Source: Nitrosospira sp. (GTDB taxonomy: Bacteria; Pseudomonadota; Gammaproteobacteria; Burkholderiales; Nitrosomonadaceae). From it: a DNA stretch of 64,000 nt. The notes under the pieces were generated by a model. That model was not told the origin of the DNA. It made no database searches and worked only from the letters and a program-made list of their open reading frames with translations. Position 1 is the stretch's first letter. Each line of letters starts with the position of its first letter. The position numbers were made by a program, and so were the translations under genes. Below, one piece after another: positions 37,801 through 46,238 of this stretch. The stretch covers positions 62,001 through 126,000 of the forward strand of contig JACDGV010000001.1 in NCBI GenBank assembly GCA_013821425.1, written 5' to 3'.

Positions 37801-38132
37801 TGGGTAAATTCCACAGCCAGCGCAACCCCGGTCGCCAACACCAGCGACAGGAGCATACCGGTTACTACTACCAGAAGCCGCCGGCTTTCTCCCACCAACC
37901 ATCCGCAGACTAGTAGTCCGAAAGGGATATACAGGAGCAAGTTGGCCACCAGGTCGGCACGACTGCCCACGCCCAACTGCAGTAGGGGGATGTGCTGAAA
38001 ATTTGTCCAGGCTATGGAAAACGGAAGGTCATTCCAATGGAATGGAAGCAAGCTTCCATACACGATAAGTAACGCATAGCCCAGGGCCATCCGTGCCATC
38101 GTAGTCCTAACGAACTGTTTGTCCCCAGACAT
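34881..38132 (-). CDS. Giant VanZ-repeat / Wzy-type polymerase fusion membrane protein
   Basis: About 1083 residues with roughly 25 membrane helices. Residues 15-150, 165-290 and 320-440 look like three VanZ-like repeats sharing an IPFG/APLA/LPIG turn, an Ile/Val-Glu helix and a final Gly-rich helix. Residues 475-830 resemble the O-antigen ligase/polymerase (Wzy/WaaL) family, with MVTFSRGGQAAFAL. The large periplasmic loop holds a soluble insert of about 150 residues (840-985) that looks like a carbohydrate-binding jelly-roll (LVRNGDFSSGMHYW) before HVENLYLNVFFEQGWLGLF and the last helices. Likely polymerase or ligase for the neighbouring exopolysaccharide. The ATG at 38132 is preferred to the TTG at 38150. 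Confidence 0.85.
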   Translation of the reverse strand: MSGDKQFVRTTMARMALGYALLIVYGSLLPFHWNDLPFSIAWTNFQHIPLLQLGVGSRADLVANLLLYIPFGLLVCGWLVGESRRLLVVVTGMLLSLVLATGVALAVEFTQQFFAPRTVSLNDLFAELVGSALGILLWPLIGARLMHLAQTISHGGAQARHAVLIAYALAYAVLSIFPYDFLMSYDEWKAKLGSANVGWLFVPQCGGNCILRLIPEALLVAPLAMLVSGPMRRHVPLFGAAVAGAMLGVMIEGLQLTLASGISQGASVVSRAAGMMLGAGLIQLAPSINWRSLRQHARPALALGAFPYLGAVIWLNGWFSGRWLGTTEGWTRLENVNFLPFYYHYFSTETVALISLLSQAILYLPIGAGLWIWGWAGLSGKPKANYWWPAVAAGVLASVIEAGKLFVAGKHPDPTNILIAAGAATTSYWLLNLLSTIQPGSPPLSARPQIALTPTERPPAWAVAIGIPVICAATVAALTSPLDTSWVLAALLTYAALLWWQPGLWLACVPAMLPLLDLTQWSGRLFWTEFDTALLVTVGVTYLRISRVPAQRALRGAGRLLLSLFVLSAAISLVIGILPLSTPDHNAFSQYTSSYNALRVAKGLAFILAFVPLLALEWEEPDRAAYRLAAGITVGLAGTVGYILWERVTFPGLLNFENDYRITGPFPGMHVGGAYIEAYLTAALPFVALFAWQRRRAWATVLAVGLYSLGAYSVMVTFSRGGQAAFALATLVVLLGFSRLALREQAQRFSNITAVILFAGVAAVVAWPVLSGEYSQSRWASTERDLGTRVDHWAEVLDIVRMQNASFFGMGLGSFPSAYFWNSSTTSRPATYSFVTEKENRVLRLGSGDPLYFEQTVAIVPEQRYMLTMDLRTNARNATLTAIVCEKALLDSYTCTSALLQIDTPDGDWARHETQIHAKDFGPPGSRFARPIKLSIYNGQPGTVVDVDNVALFDAAGANLVRNGDFSSGMHYWFFSTDNYLPWHVENLYLNVFFEQGWLGLFCFLALITYAMVRWLSRALRNDPLSLVLCASFTAFLVVGMLNSWADEPRLSFFFYLLLIAGLTADARFVPTTPDHAIISGRS

Positions 38133-38522
38133 GTCCGTCGGGTTAGTCAATGATATAAATCGCAGGGAAAGACTGTCATACCGGGATTGCTTTGAGAGGT
38201 TTATCTTTAAAGTGGCTAATTTTGAACAAAGTCCGTGGTAGTAGGACGACGGTGGTTATTCTAACGTCGGTGCTAACGGAAAAGATTGCATTAGATAGGG
38301 CCCCTGCGAGTGTATCCCGGTTTACCGCAAAAATGGTTTTCTCATCCAGTTGGGCACCCATCGGACCATATGCGGGAAGGGGCTGGGGTAATAGAGCGAA
38401 ATTTGTGTACCCAAGGTCCCCGGATAGAGTGGTCCATAAATAATCAGTTGCGATAACGGATACCACACGCATTTGTTATCGGATATACCCCGTAAGAGAC
38501 CGCGAATTTAATGACATTTACA
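38133..38522. other. Intergenic gap between beta-helix and polymerase genes
   Basis: About 390 bases between two minus-strand genes. A 98-codon minus-strand frame (38472-38176) has no recognised domain and no good ribosome binding site. The length suggests a separate promoter for the polymerase gene, but I could not assign one. Confidence 0.4.
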
Positions 38523-39866
38523 TTATTTCTTGCCAGCTAACGGCTTGATTGCCAATTCGGGTAGGCGGTTGGGCCGCTGCTTATCGAGCGCATAGGCGCC
38601 TAGCCGGCTTGCGCCATGTAAATCACCGTCGAAATCCAGGCCTGATTCGGGATAGGCGTGAAAGAAGGGGACATCGGCTGCATGTTTTCTCACTTTAACG
38701 GCCGGCATCAGGTTCATCTCGCCCAAAGGCGCAAACGGCCGAGCCAGGAAATCCCTGGCCTCGCCGAGTGTGCCCGTCAGGTTGCCCTCTGGGGGAGCGC
38801 CGCGCATGGGCGACTGGGCGAATACGATATTGGCAGTAACAACTTGTCGATCAGCCGGATCGTGCCTGCGCCGCAAAATCGTTATGCCGGACTTTTTTGC
38901 TATCACCGTATTGTTGAATATGCTTATTCTGCCCGGGCTGCCGTTATGTGGCTGGATGCGCACCGCGTCGCCGGAGTGGTTTACCAATAAATTATTGTAC
39001 AACGCGATATTTCCTTCGCCCTGGAACAACGATTCGTGCAGGTTCTGATGAAACAAATTACCGTAGACAAGGTGCCGGTCATTTGCACCCGGCCCCGTCA
39101 GCGGCCAATGCCCTACAAGCATATTGGGCCTCGCCATTTTTCTGGATCCGGCGCTTGCCTTGCTGAAAACGTTGTGCCTGACAATCGTTGCGCTGCCATC
39201 AGGCGGCATTTCGGGGAGAGCGGGCCGAGGCTGCTGGTGCTTGATCTGCACGTTATAGCCAATTGTGCCGACAATCAGATTGTGCTCGATCAACCCGGCA
39301 ATAAATGGTGCGCGCCCATCGGAATTACCAAGGTAGAGACCGGTTCCGGCGCGTTCAATCACATTGTTGCGAATTACCCAGCCCCATGCCGGGCATTTGG
39401 TTGAAATACCCGCAATATGTTGATTGTTGCCATGACCCCATATGCGTAGCCCGTCGAGCGTAATATGATGCGCCCAGTCAGCATGCCCTTCGCATTTCAC
39501 CCCATCGACCGGCAGATTCCGGCCATCCAGATCCAGATCGCGTATCGTGACGTAACTTGAATTAAGGATGCTAACCGTATTATGCCCCGGTCGTGCCACG
39601 AAAACCGCCCGGGGTTCCGAGTCCGGCCCGCGGATTACAATGGGTGCCTGTGCGGTGCCGCAAAGATGCCGGACCGGGAGCCCATCCTTGTATTCGCCCG
39701 GCATTAGTAGCAGGTTGCCCCCTGGTTCCAACGCCCTTAATCTCGCGAGATAGTTATCGGGGGTCGCCGTATAGGCCGGGTTGGCAAAAGAAGATGGGAT
39801 GCAAAATAGAACGCCTGCCACCGGCATGATCAATCGCAAAAAAAGAATACGAGTTAGTTTGATCAT
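38523..39866 (-). CDS. Secreted right-handed parallel beta-helix protein
   Basis: A 447-residue protein with a signal peptide ending near PSSFA-NP and a chain of short turns typical of a pectate-lyase-like parallel beta-helix: VTIRDLDLDG, ITLDGLRIWGHG, WVIRNNVIERAGTG, IALYNNLLVN, ISIFNNTVIAKKSG. Such folds occur in polysaccharide lyases, epimerases and hydrolases. It ends without a PEP-CTERM anchor. Its position beside the polymerase suggests action on the exopolysaccharide, but no catalytic residues can be assigned with confidence. Confidence 0.8.
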   Translation of the reverse strand: MIKLTRILFLRLIMPVAGVLFCIPSSFANPAYTATPDNYLARLRALEPGGNLLLMPGEYKDGLPVRHLCGTAQAPIVIRGPDSEPRAVFVARPGHNTVSILNSSYVTIRDLDLDGRNLPVDGVKCEGHADWAHHITLDGLRIWGHGNNQHIAGISTKCPAWGWVIRNNVIERAGTGLYLGNSDGRAPFIAGLIEHNLIVGTIGYNVQIKHQQPRPALPEMPPDGSATIVRHNVFSKASAGSRKMARPNMLVGHWPLTGPGANDRHLVYGNLFHQNLHESLFQGEGNIALYNNLLVNHSGDAVRIQPHNGSPGRISIFNNTVIAKKSGITILRRRHDPADRQVVTANIVFAQSPMRGAPPEGNLTGTLGEARDFLARPFAPLGEMNLMPAVKVRKHAADVPFFHAYPESGLDFDGDLHGASRLGAYALDKQRPNRLPELAIKPLAGKK

Positions 39867-40025
39867 GGATATCGGCCGTGTCTACAAACTGTAGGTCTTC
39901 AATCCTTTTGAAGGATGCTCGAATCGCCTTGCCGCTCAACAACTATAAGTACGGATGTTAGCAGTAAATAGAGATGCCAAAGCAAATAGAGATTGCGCAT
40001 GTTCGGTTACCCGGTTATAGTTAAA

Positions 40026-40040
40026 TGCAACTTAGTTGCA
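40026..40040. promoter_or_regulatory. Perfect palindrome TGCAACT-T-AGTTGCA ahead of the Fur-family gene
   Basis: Seven-base arms around one central base, ending 12 bases before the ATG at 40053. Fur-family regulators bind such short palindromes and commonly repress their own genes, so this is a strong candidate operator. Its position would block transcription or initiation at the gene start. Confidence 0.65.
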
Positions 40041-40052
40041 ATAGGCATCAAT

Positions 40053-40472
40053 ATGCTCGAGTTTCATAAACAGGCAGAAGAAATGATCCGCAACCAGGGT
40101 GAGCGAGTAACGCCTGGCAGAGTTCGAGTTCTTGCCGCGCTATTGGCGGAAAAACGCGCTGTAACGCATCACGAAATAGAAGAGCGTGTACGGGATGATC
40201 ACAAGTTGGACCGGGTCACTCTTTACCGCGTGCTCGACTGGTTGACCGAAAAATGCCTGGCGCACAGAGTAGTGAGCAAAGACCGGGTCTGGCGGTTCCG
40301 CGCCAGTGCCGATGCTCAGACGCACCAGCACGCCCATTTTGAATGTACCCGCTGCACTGGGGTATTTTGCCTTGGCGACCTCAAGGCCGAGTATGATTAC
40401 CTGCTGCCGACGGGGTATCGATCTCAGGAAATCGAGCTGACTGTCAAAGGAATATGTGCCGAGTGTCCGTGA
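40053..40472 (+). CDS. Fur-family transcriptional regulator, probably Zur-like
   Basis: A 139-residue metal-responsive repressor. The winged-helix DNA-binding part includes RVTPGRVRVLAALLAEKRAVTHHEI and LDRVTLYRVLDWLTEKCLAHRV; the metal-binding dimerisation part has HQHAHFECTRCTGVFCL and the closing Cys pair ICAEC, the two CxxC zinc-site motifs of the family. The ATG at 40053 is chosen because homology begins there (MLEFHKQAEEMIRNQG); a longer frame from 39993 would translate the palindrome. Linkage to a ZnuD-like receptor favours zinc sensing (Zur), though Fur cannot be excluded. Confidence 0.87.
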   Translation: MLEFHKQAEEMIRNQGERVTPGRVRVLAALLAEKRAVTHHEIEERVRDDHKLDRVTLYRVLDWLTEKCLAHRVVSKDRVWRFRASADAQTHQHAHFECTRCTGVFCLGDLKAEYDYLLPTGYRSQEIELTVKGICAECP

Positions 40473-40500
40473 GCGTTCCACTCGATGGGATGGGGCAATA

Positions 40501-40887
40501 ATGACGATTGGTAAAAAACTTCCAATGATGTGTTTCAAAGGAAGTGCGGTACTGTTCCTGATTTTGGTGCTGACGTTGTCGCTCGTTCCAGTTCTCCAGG
40601 CGGCGCATGCTTTCACGCACTATGGCGATGCGGAAACCTCTGGCCCGGCAAAGGCAGCCGGTAGCCACGTAGACACCGACAGCGGTGACGACGCTGATTC
40701 CGGTCTTGATGGGGACAGAATGTGTCTTGACTGCCTGGCCGTGGCAGCGTTGAGCATTATCCTCCCTGTTCTGATTGTTTATTTCTTCGATCCAGCGAAG
40801 CGCCGGTCTCTGCCTCATCTTGGATCCGCGCTCGTCCTCTTCAATTTCCCCACCCCCTATCTTACCCGCGCTCCTCCGCCCGCGTAA
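40501..40887 (+). CDS. Small CxxC membrane protein (DUF2946-like)
   Basis: A 128-residue protein with an N-terminal hydrophobic segment (SAVLFLILVLTLSLVPVLQAAHA) that may be a signal peptide, a short acidic and His-containing stretch (HAFTHYGDAE, DTDSGDDADSG), a CLDC motif and a second hydrophobic helix, ending RAPPPA. This layout resembles DUF2946-type proteins often encoded beside metal-uptake TonB receptors, a family of unknown function. It starts 28 bases after the regulator and 144 bases before the receptor, so it is probably part of the same metal regulon. Confidence 0.65.
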   Translation: MTIGKKLPMMCFKGSAVLFLILVLTLSLVPVLQAAHAFTHYGDAETSGPAKAAGSHVDTDSGDDADSGLDGDRMCLDCLAVAALSIILPVLIVYFFDPAKRRSLPHLGSALVLFNFPTPYLTRAPPPA

Positions 40888-41030
40888 TTCTTCTGCCTAA
40901 CCGCTGACCTGATCTGCGCTCGTGGTTTGAGCCTGCCGATAATTGGGTCCCCGCTCATTACTGTTTACCGTTGTGACGCGAGTCGAGATGTATTTACGTA
41001 CAGCTCACCGGTTGATATTAAAGAACCACT

Positions 41031-43133
41031 ATGAAATGGTCAGGTTGTAATCCGGTGGGTACGTACTACCCCCATACGGAAAGGATATTTGCAAAGCCTC
41101 AATGTACGTCGCATGCGGACGGAAATTTTATCCGCGAGTTGCTTGTCGGAATTGCACTTGTTCTATTCCAGTTGCCGGCTCAAGCCCAGAGTGCCAGTGC
41201 GGATAAAGTGTTGCCGTCAGTGGTAGTGACAGCTACGCCCTTCGTGAACCGAAGTGAACTGGATCTGGTTCAGCCTGTTTCCGTATTGCGAGGTGATGAT
41301 TTGCGACGTAAGCGGGAATCGAGTCTGGGCGACACACTTTCCCGCGAGCTGGGCGTGGCGTCAAGTTCGTTCGGGCCGGGTGCGGGACGTCCCATTATCC
41401 GCGGCCTTGATGGTCCTCGCATCCGGGTACTCGAAAACGGCATAGGCACGCTGGATATCTCCTCCATCAGCCCCGACCATGCTGTAACTGCGGAATCGCT
41501 CAATGCTTCCCAAATCGAAATCCTGCGAGGTCCGGCAACATTACTTTATGGCAGCGGAGCGTCGGGCGGGGTGGTCAATGTCGTCAACAACCGAATTCCG
41601 GATCAACTGTTCAAATCAGCAGAAGGCGATATCGAAGTTCGTGGAAGCACTGCGACGAAGGAACGGACTGGTGCTTTCAATGCCGCCGGCAGCATCGGGC
41701 AGGTATCGTGGAGTGCCGGGGGCTTCAGGCGCAAGACCAATGACTATCATATTCCGGGGCGAGCGAACGAGGCGGATCCAACCAGTAGAAAAGGGATTGT
41801 CGAAAACAGCGCAGTCGATTCGGGGGGTGTGTCCCTGGGCGGGTCATTCATTGGCGAGCGGGGTTTTTTGGGCTTATCGGTGGCGCGACTGGCCAGCGAG
41901 TACGGAATACCCGGGCCCGAAGGGGCGAAGATCGATCTCAAGCAGACCCGATATGATTTATCGGGTCAACTGGACAAGCCAATGGCTGGCTTCGAGAAGC
42001 TGAAAATGCGCATGGGATACAACGATTACAAACATGCTGAAATTGAGAGCACCGGGGAAATCGCAACTCGATTTAAAAACAGAGGCTTGGAAGGCCGTGC
42101 CGAACTTTTGCATGCTCCCGTCGCGGACTGGAAGGGGGTAATGGGGATGCAGTTCCGGGATCGGCATTTTTCAGCCTTGGGTGAGGAGACGATCGTGCCT
42201 GTTACCAGATCGCGTTCGATCGGCCTGTTCCTGGTTGAAGAACGCAACTGGAACCGATGGCGCATCGAATTCGGGGGGCGGGGCGAGTACGCTACACAAG
42301 ACCCCCGGGAGGGCCGCCCATCACGCTCATTCGGCCTCTACAATGCCTCTGCGGGCGCGTTATGGAAGTTTATGGAGGGCTACGGGCTGGCGGTAACAGC
42401 CATACGCGGGCAGCGAGCGCCAGCCACGGAAGAACTCTATATAGAAGGCGCACATCACGGTACGGCAACCTTCCAGACTGGCAATAGTACTTTAGCCAGC
42501 GAAACCACCAGCAATATCGATCTGGCGCTGCGCAAGACCGCCGGTCCGTTAAGCTGGAAAGTCAACGTATTCCATAACTGGATCGAAAATTATATTTTCG
42601 TACGCAGCGCCGATGTTGACGCCGACGGGTTCGCTGATCGTTCCGACGATACGGGAGCCCTGGACCCGAACGGAGAGTTTCTTGTGCAGAATTTTGCCCA
42701 GGCAGGCGCGAGATTTTATGGTGCGGAAGCCGAACTTATCTTTACTTTGAAGCCTGACCACCTTGATGTACGCCTATATGGCGACTATGTGCGCGGAAAA
42801 CTGAATACGGGAGGTAACATACCGCGCATCACTCCCCTGCGCTTCGGTCTGGAGATCAATTACAGTATGGGCCCTTGGGCGGCTAACGCAAATGCAACTC
42901 GTGTAATGCGTCAAAACCGCTTGGCGGAACTGGAAACCGCCACGCCCGGGTATACTCTTCTAAACCTCGAAATAAGCTATCGGATCAAGCAAACCAGATC
43001 AAACGGCATAAAAATCTTTCTTCAAGGGAGAAATCTTCTTAACGAAGAGATGCGTGTGCATACCTCTTTTCTGAAGAATTTTGCTCCGTTACCAGGAAGA
43101 GCGCTAGTTGCAGGCTTGAGAGCCGATTTTTGA
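41031..43133 (+). CDS. TonB-dependent receptor, ZnuD-like
   Basis: A 700-residue outer-membrane receptor for energy-dependent uptake, probably of zinc. An N-terminal signal peptide (VGIALVLFQLPAQAQS) is preceded by about 34 extra residues. The plug domain shows LGDTLSRELGVASSSFGPGAGR, PIIRGLDGPRIRVLENGIG and VEILRGPATLLYGSGA-like segments (here QIEILRGPATLLYG). The phrase ISSISPDHAV matches the ZnuD subgroup. The 22-strand barrel ends in Phe (LRADF). Alternative substrates such as another metal complex cannot be excluded. Linked to the upstream Fur-family gene. Confidence 0.9.
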   Translation: MKWSGCNPVGTYYPHTERIFAKPQCTSHADGNFIRELLVGIALVLFQLPAQAQSASADKVLPSVVVTATPFVNRSELDLVQPVSVLRGDDLRRKRESSLGDTLSRELGVASSSFGPGAGRPIIRGLDGPRIRVLENGIGTLDISSISPDHAVTAESLNASQIEILRGPATLLYGSGASGGVVNVVNNRIPDQLFKSAEGDIEVRGSTATKERTGAFNAAGSIGQVSWSAGGFRRKTNDYHIPGRANEADPTSRKGIVENSAVDSGGVSLGGSFIGERGFLGLSVARLASEYGIPGPEGAKIDLKQTRYDLSGQLDKPMAGFEKLKMRMGYNDYKHAEIESTGEIATRFKNRGLEGRAELLHAPVADWKGVMGMQFRDRHFSALGEETIVPVTRSRSIGLFLVEERNWNRWRIEFGGRGEYATQDPREGRPSRSFGLYNASAGALWKFMEGYGLAVTAIRGQRAPATEELYIEGAHHGTATFQTGNSTLASETTSNIDLALRKTAGPLSWKVNVFHNWIENYIFVRSADVDADGFADRSDDTGALDPNGEFLVQNFAQAGARFYGAEAELIFTLKPDHLDVRLYGDYVRGKLNTGGNIPRITPLRFGLEINYSMGPWAANANATRVMRQNRLAELETATPGYTLLNLEISYRIKQTRSNGIKIFLQGRNLLNEEMRVHTSFLKNFAPLPGRALVAGLRADF

Positions 43134-43556
43134 CGTTGGTGAGTTTTACCTGGATGCGAAACAGCTACAATGGCAACGGATACTCCAGGTATCCGGGGTG
43201 CGCTGGCCGTTGAATTATTACAGCTCCAAGCGAGAGTCTGACGAAGTATACCGGCCCAAAAACCCGCAGGCCCTTCACGTTGCCCATGGGTTTGGCGCTT
43301 CGCCACCGCAGTCCAGGCTAGCCGAAGCGATAGGCGTGAAGCAAGCGGGAACTCCTGCCCCACCGTATACCCGACGTCGGGGCTCATTCGTCGCCCAGTG
43401 CGAACCCGGCGCCCTGGGGGAGCTTCTCTAAGTGTTTTTGTGGGCGTTGTTTCCACCGAACATGCGCACTTGCGGCGGGTTCATGCTCAGCCGTCTGTTA
43501 AGCCTTGACGTAATATGGCAAACTCCGGGATTACATCTTATCCAGGTATTAGAATA
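43134..43556. other. Gap between TonB receptor and lolC
   Basis: About 420 bases with no recognisable gene; a 77-codon frame at 43198 has no known features. A perfect hairpin sits 44 bases after the receptor stop (43177-43195). The remaining sequence presumably holds the lolCD promoter, which I could not place. Confidence 0.45.
43177..43195. repeat. Perfect hairpin CGGATAC-TCCAG-GTATCCG
   Basis: Seven-base arms with a five-base loop downstream of the TonB receptor gene. No T-run follows, so it is not a clear intrinsic terminator; it may protect the 3' end of the transcript or be a binding site. Confidence 0.55.
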
Positions 43557-44804
43557 GTGTCATCCTATGAGCTCTTTATTGGTTTGCGGTATACCCGCGC
43601 CAAGCGCCGTAATCACTTCATCTCTTTTATTTCCCTCATTTCCCTGCTCGGTATCACGCTCGGGATGACTGCGCTCATTACCGTCATGTCGGTTATGAAC
43701 GGATTTCAAAAGGAAGTCCGTACACGTATCCTCGGTGTCGCCTCCCACATCCAGGTAAACGGCGTCGACGGCAGATTAACCGATTGGCGCCAGGTGGCGG
43801 AGGAAGCGCTCAGGCATCCCGAGGTGGAGGCCGCCGCCCCTTATATCAGCGCACAGGGCATGGTGTCTTACGATCAAATCGTCAGCGGAGTGGCTGTAAG
43901 GGGAATTCTGCCAGCCATGGAGGATAACGTCGCCGATCTCGGCAGCATGATGGTGGACGGGAAGCTGGAGGATCTCGCGCCGGGAGAATTCGGCATGGTT
44001 ATCGGCCGCGAGTTGTCTCGTGCTCTCGGTGTGTTTACGGGGGACAAGATCGTGCTGATTTCACCGCAGGGGCAGGTGACGCCGGCAGGTATATTGCCGC
44101 GCCTCAAGCAATTCACCATCATTGGCATTTTTCAGGCGGGGCATTTCGAATATGACTCGAGCCTGGTGCTCATCCACTTGGCGGACGCGCAAAAGCTGTA
44201 CCGCATGGGCGATGCTCAGGTGTCGGGTGTGCGATTGAAGCTGAGTGACCTGTTCCATGCTCCGCAGGTTGCGTGGGAGCTTGTCCCAATGGTTTCCGCG
44301 GATGTCTACATCAGCGACTGGAGCCGCCAGCATGCCAATTATTTTCGCGCGATCCAAATCGAGAAACGCATGCTGTCGCTCATCCTTGCCCTCATTATCG
44401 CGGTTGCGGCATTCAACATCGTTTCCACCCTGGTGATGGCGGTAACCGACAAGCAATCGGATATCGCCATATTGCGTACCCTTGGCGCAAGTCCACGCAG
44501 CATCATGAAGGTTTTCATCGTCCAGGGCACGCTGATCGGCGTGATTGGCACCACCCTGGGCGTGGTGGGCGGCGTGCTGCTGGCATATAACATAGAGTCG
44601 GTGATCGGGGCGATCGAACGCCTGTTCAGCGTCCAATTTCTTTCACGGGAAGTTTATTACATTAGCGAAATTCCGTCCGACCTCCAGTTGCCCGATGTGG
44701 TAACCGTGGCGGTGGTATCGTTTGCGTTGACCTTGCTCGCAACCCTTTATCCGAGCTATCGAGCTTCCAGGGTCAATCCCGCAGAGGCGCTTCGGTATGA
44801 ATAG
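43557..44804 (+). CDS. lolC: Lipoprotein-releasing ABC transporter permease LolC/E
   Basis: Membrane subunit of the LolCDE-type complex that extracts lipoproteins from the inner membrane for transfer to LolA. The protein begins with the classic [31 protein letters not shown] and has a first membrane helix, a large periplasmic domain and three C-terminal helices ending [12 protein letters not shown] 43557 gives 415 residues, the usual family length; the in-frame ATG at 43515 would add 14 residues without similarity. Only one permease gene is present, so it probably works as a homodimer (LolF-like), as in many betaproteobacteria. Confidence 0.94.
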   Translation: MSSYELFIGLRYTRAKRRNHFISFISLISLLGITLGMTALITVMSVMNGFQKEVRTRILGVASHIQVNGVDGRLTDWRQVAEEALRHPEVEAAAPYISAQGMVSYDQIVSGVAVRGILPAMEDNVADLGSMMVDGKLEDLAPGEFGMVIGRELSRALGVFTGDKIVLISPQGQVTPAGILPRLKQFTIIGIFQAGHFEYDSSLVLIHLADAQKLYRMGDAQVSGVRLKLSDLFHAPQVAWELVPMVSADVYISDWSRQHANYFRAIQIEKRMLSLILALIIAVAAFNIVSTLVMAVTDKQSDIAILRTLGASPRSIMKVFIVQGTLIGVIGTTLGVVGGVLLAYNIESVIGAIERLFSVQFLSREVYYISEIPSDLQLPDVVTVAVVSFALTLLATLYPSYRASRVNPAEALRYE

Positions 44805-45474
44805 TGCCGTCATATCCTGCCGCACCCTGCGCAAGAGTTATTATCAGGGCAAGCTCGAAGTGCCTGTGCTGATGGGTATAGACTTGAATGTCGAGACTGG
44901 GGATAAGCTGGCTATTGTCGGTGCATCGGGCTCTGGAAAAAGCACGCTGCTGCACCTGCTCGGCGGATTGGACGCGCCTACAGGCGGCGACATTCGTATC
45001 ATGGGACAGGATATTGCCGCCATCCGCGAAGAAGAAAGATGCCAGCTGCGTAACAGGTCGCTCGGTTTCATCTACCAGTTTCATCATCTGCTGCCCGAGT
45101 TCAGCGCATTGGAGAACGTGGCGATGCCGCTGCTGATTCGACGCATGAGCGATGCGGAAGCGTACGACAGCGCGGCGGAAGTATTGAAGCAGGTGGGACT
45201 GGGACACCGCCTCACTCACACGCCGGGAGAACTATCTGGCGGCGAGCGTCAGCGCGCAGCGATAGCCCGTGCGCTGGTCACAAGGCCGGCCTGTGTGCTC
45301 GCGGATGAACCGACCGGCAATCTCGACCGCCGTACCGCGGGAGAGGTATTCGATTTAATGCTCGAACTGAATCGGAACGTCGGCGCGAGTCTCATCATTG
45401 TTACCCACGATCCGGAATTAGCCCGAAGGGCGGGGCGAATATTACAACTGGAAGACGGCGTGCTGTCCGGGTAA
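44797..45474 (+). CDS. lolD: Lipoprotein-releasing system ATP-binding protein LolD
   Basis: ATPase of the lipoprotein release complex. The 225-residue protein has Walker A ([18 protein letters not shown]), the Q-loop region, the signature [15 protein letters not shown] and Walker B followed by [31 protein letters not shown] is the LolD-specific segment. It overlaps lolC by eight bases, so the two subunits are translated together. Confidence 0.96.
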   Translation: MNSAVISCRTLRKSYYQGKLEVPVLMGIDLNVETGDKLAIVGASGSGKSTLLHLLGGLDAPTGGDIRIMGQDIAAIREEERCQLRNRSLGFIYQFHHLLPEFSALENVAMPLLIRRMSDAEAYDSAAEVLKQVGLGHRLTHTPGELSGGERQRAAIARALVTRPACVLADEPTGNLDRRTAGEVFDLMLELNRNVGASLIIVTHDPELARRAGRILQLEDGVLSG

Positions 45475-45486
45475 GTGCATGACAAC

Positions 45487-45507
45487 CGTGCAAAGCAGGC
45501 ACGTTTT
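45487..45507 (+). terminator. Weak candidate terminator after lolD
   Basis: A five-base stem CGTGC/GCACG with a seven-base loop is followed by TTTT, 13 bases after the lolD stop. The stem is short, so activity is doubtful. Confidence 0.3.
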
Positions 45508-45566
45508 GATCCACGCTTGCTTATTCATCGCCGCCTTATGGTATTGACGGTCCTCCTTTGTTTCTC

Positions 45567-46163
45567 TCATGCCACGCGCTGATGACGTTTCGCCCGTTTA
45601 CGCCATTCATAAATCGTGTACAGCCGCCATCCACCACGTACCACAAAATAACCCCCCGCAGAAAGCAGCAGCGCCAGCAGAAACATTCCCAAGAGTAGAG
45701 GTTTGCCAAGCGAGACCACCCACGCTATCAATGCCGGTATCCATTCGCCGATGCTTTTATCCATCAGGTGCAGTTCCGATTGGGGAATGGTGCCGGTGCT
45801 ATTACCCATCACTAGCGAGCCGATCCCGTACGCAATGACATAAATCGGGAGGATGGTAAAGGGATTGGAATAAAGCGTCGTAATTACCGCTACCGGTAGA
45901 TTCACCTTGAAGACGACGGCAAACAAAGCAGCAAAAAAAAACTGAACCGGGTTGCTGCCCGGGACCAGACCCGCAAACAGGCCTGCTGCCACGCCGCCTG
46001 CCACAGATCGGCGATGCAGGTGCCACAGGTTGTGATGTTGCAACCGTTCCCCAAATAGCCCGACAAAGCGGTTTTGCCGCACGGTCTCATGAGAGGGTAG
46101 ATATTTTTTGAAATATTTACGAAACACAGGAAGAGTGTACGGAAATTCCGGCGCAATGTGCAA
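45567..46163 (-). CDS. DUF2062 domain membrane protein
   Basis: A 198-residue membrane protein of unknown function, conserved in proteobacteria next to comEC and lol genes. Diagnostic segments are LWHLHRRSVAGGVAAGLFAGL and TTLYSNPFTILPIYVIAYGIG. Two or three membrane helices are visible (about 65-85, 90-120, 155-180). The GTG at 46127 (starting VFRKYFKKYLPSHETVRQNR) is the more usual family start; the longer ATG at 46163 is given here. Expressed opposite to its neighbours. Confidence 0.88.
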   Translation of the reverse strand: MHIAPEFPYTLPVFRKYFKKYLPSHETVRQNRFVGLFGERLQHHNLWHLHRRSVAGGVAAGLFAGLVPGSNPVQFFFAALFAVVFKVNLPVAVITTLYSNPFTILPIYVIAYGIGSLVMGNSTGTIPQSELHLMDKSIGEWIPALIAWVVSLGKPLLLGMFLLALLLSAGGYFVVRGGWRLYTIYEWRKRAKRHQRVA

Positions 46164-46238
46164 ATCTGATCACCTGTCTGTTAGACATAGACAGGAATAT
46201 GAACATAGTCATATCCAGCGGCCATTCGAGGGAAGCAG

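Noticed and set aside
38176-38472. 98-codon minus-strand frame between beta-helix and polymerase genes
   Set aside because: No similarity pattern, no good start signal; could be a remnant but cannot be supported.
43198-43431. 77-codon frame in the TonB receptor-lolC gap
   Set aside because: Low-complexity composition and no recognisable features.
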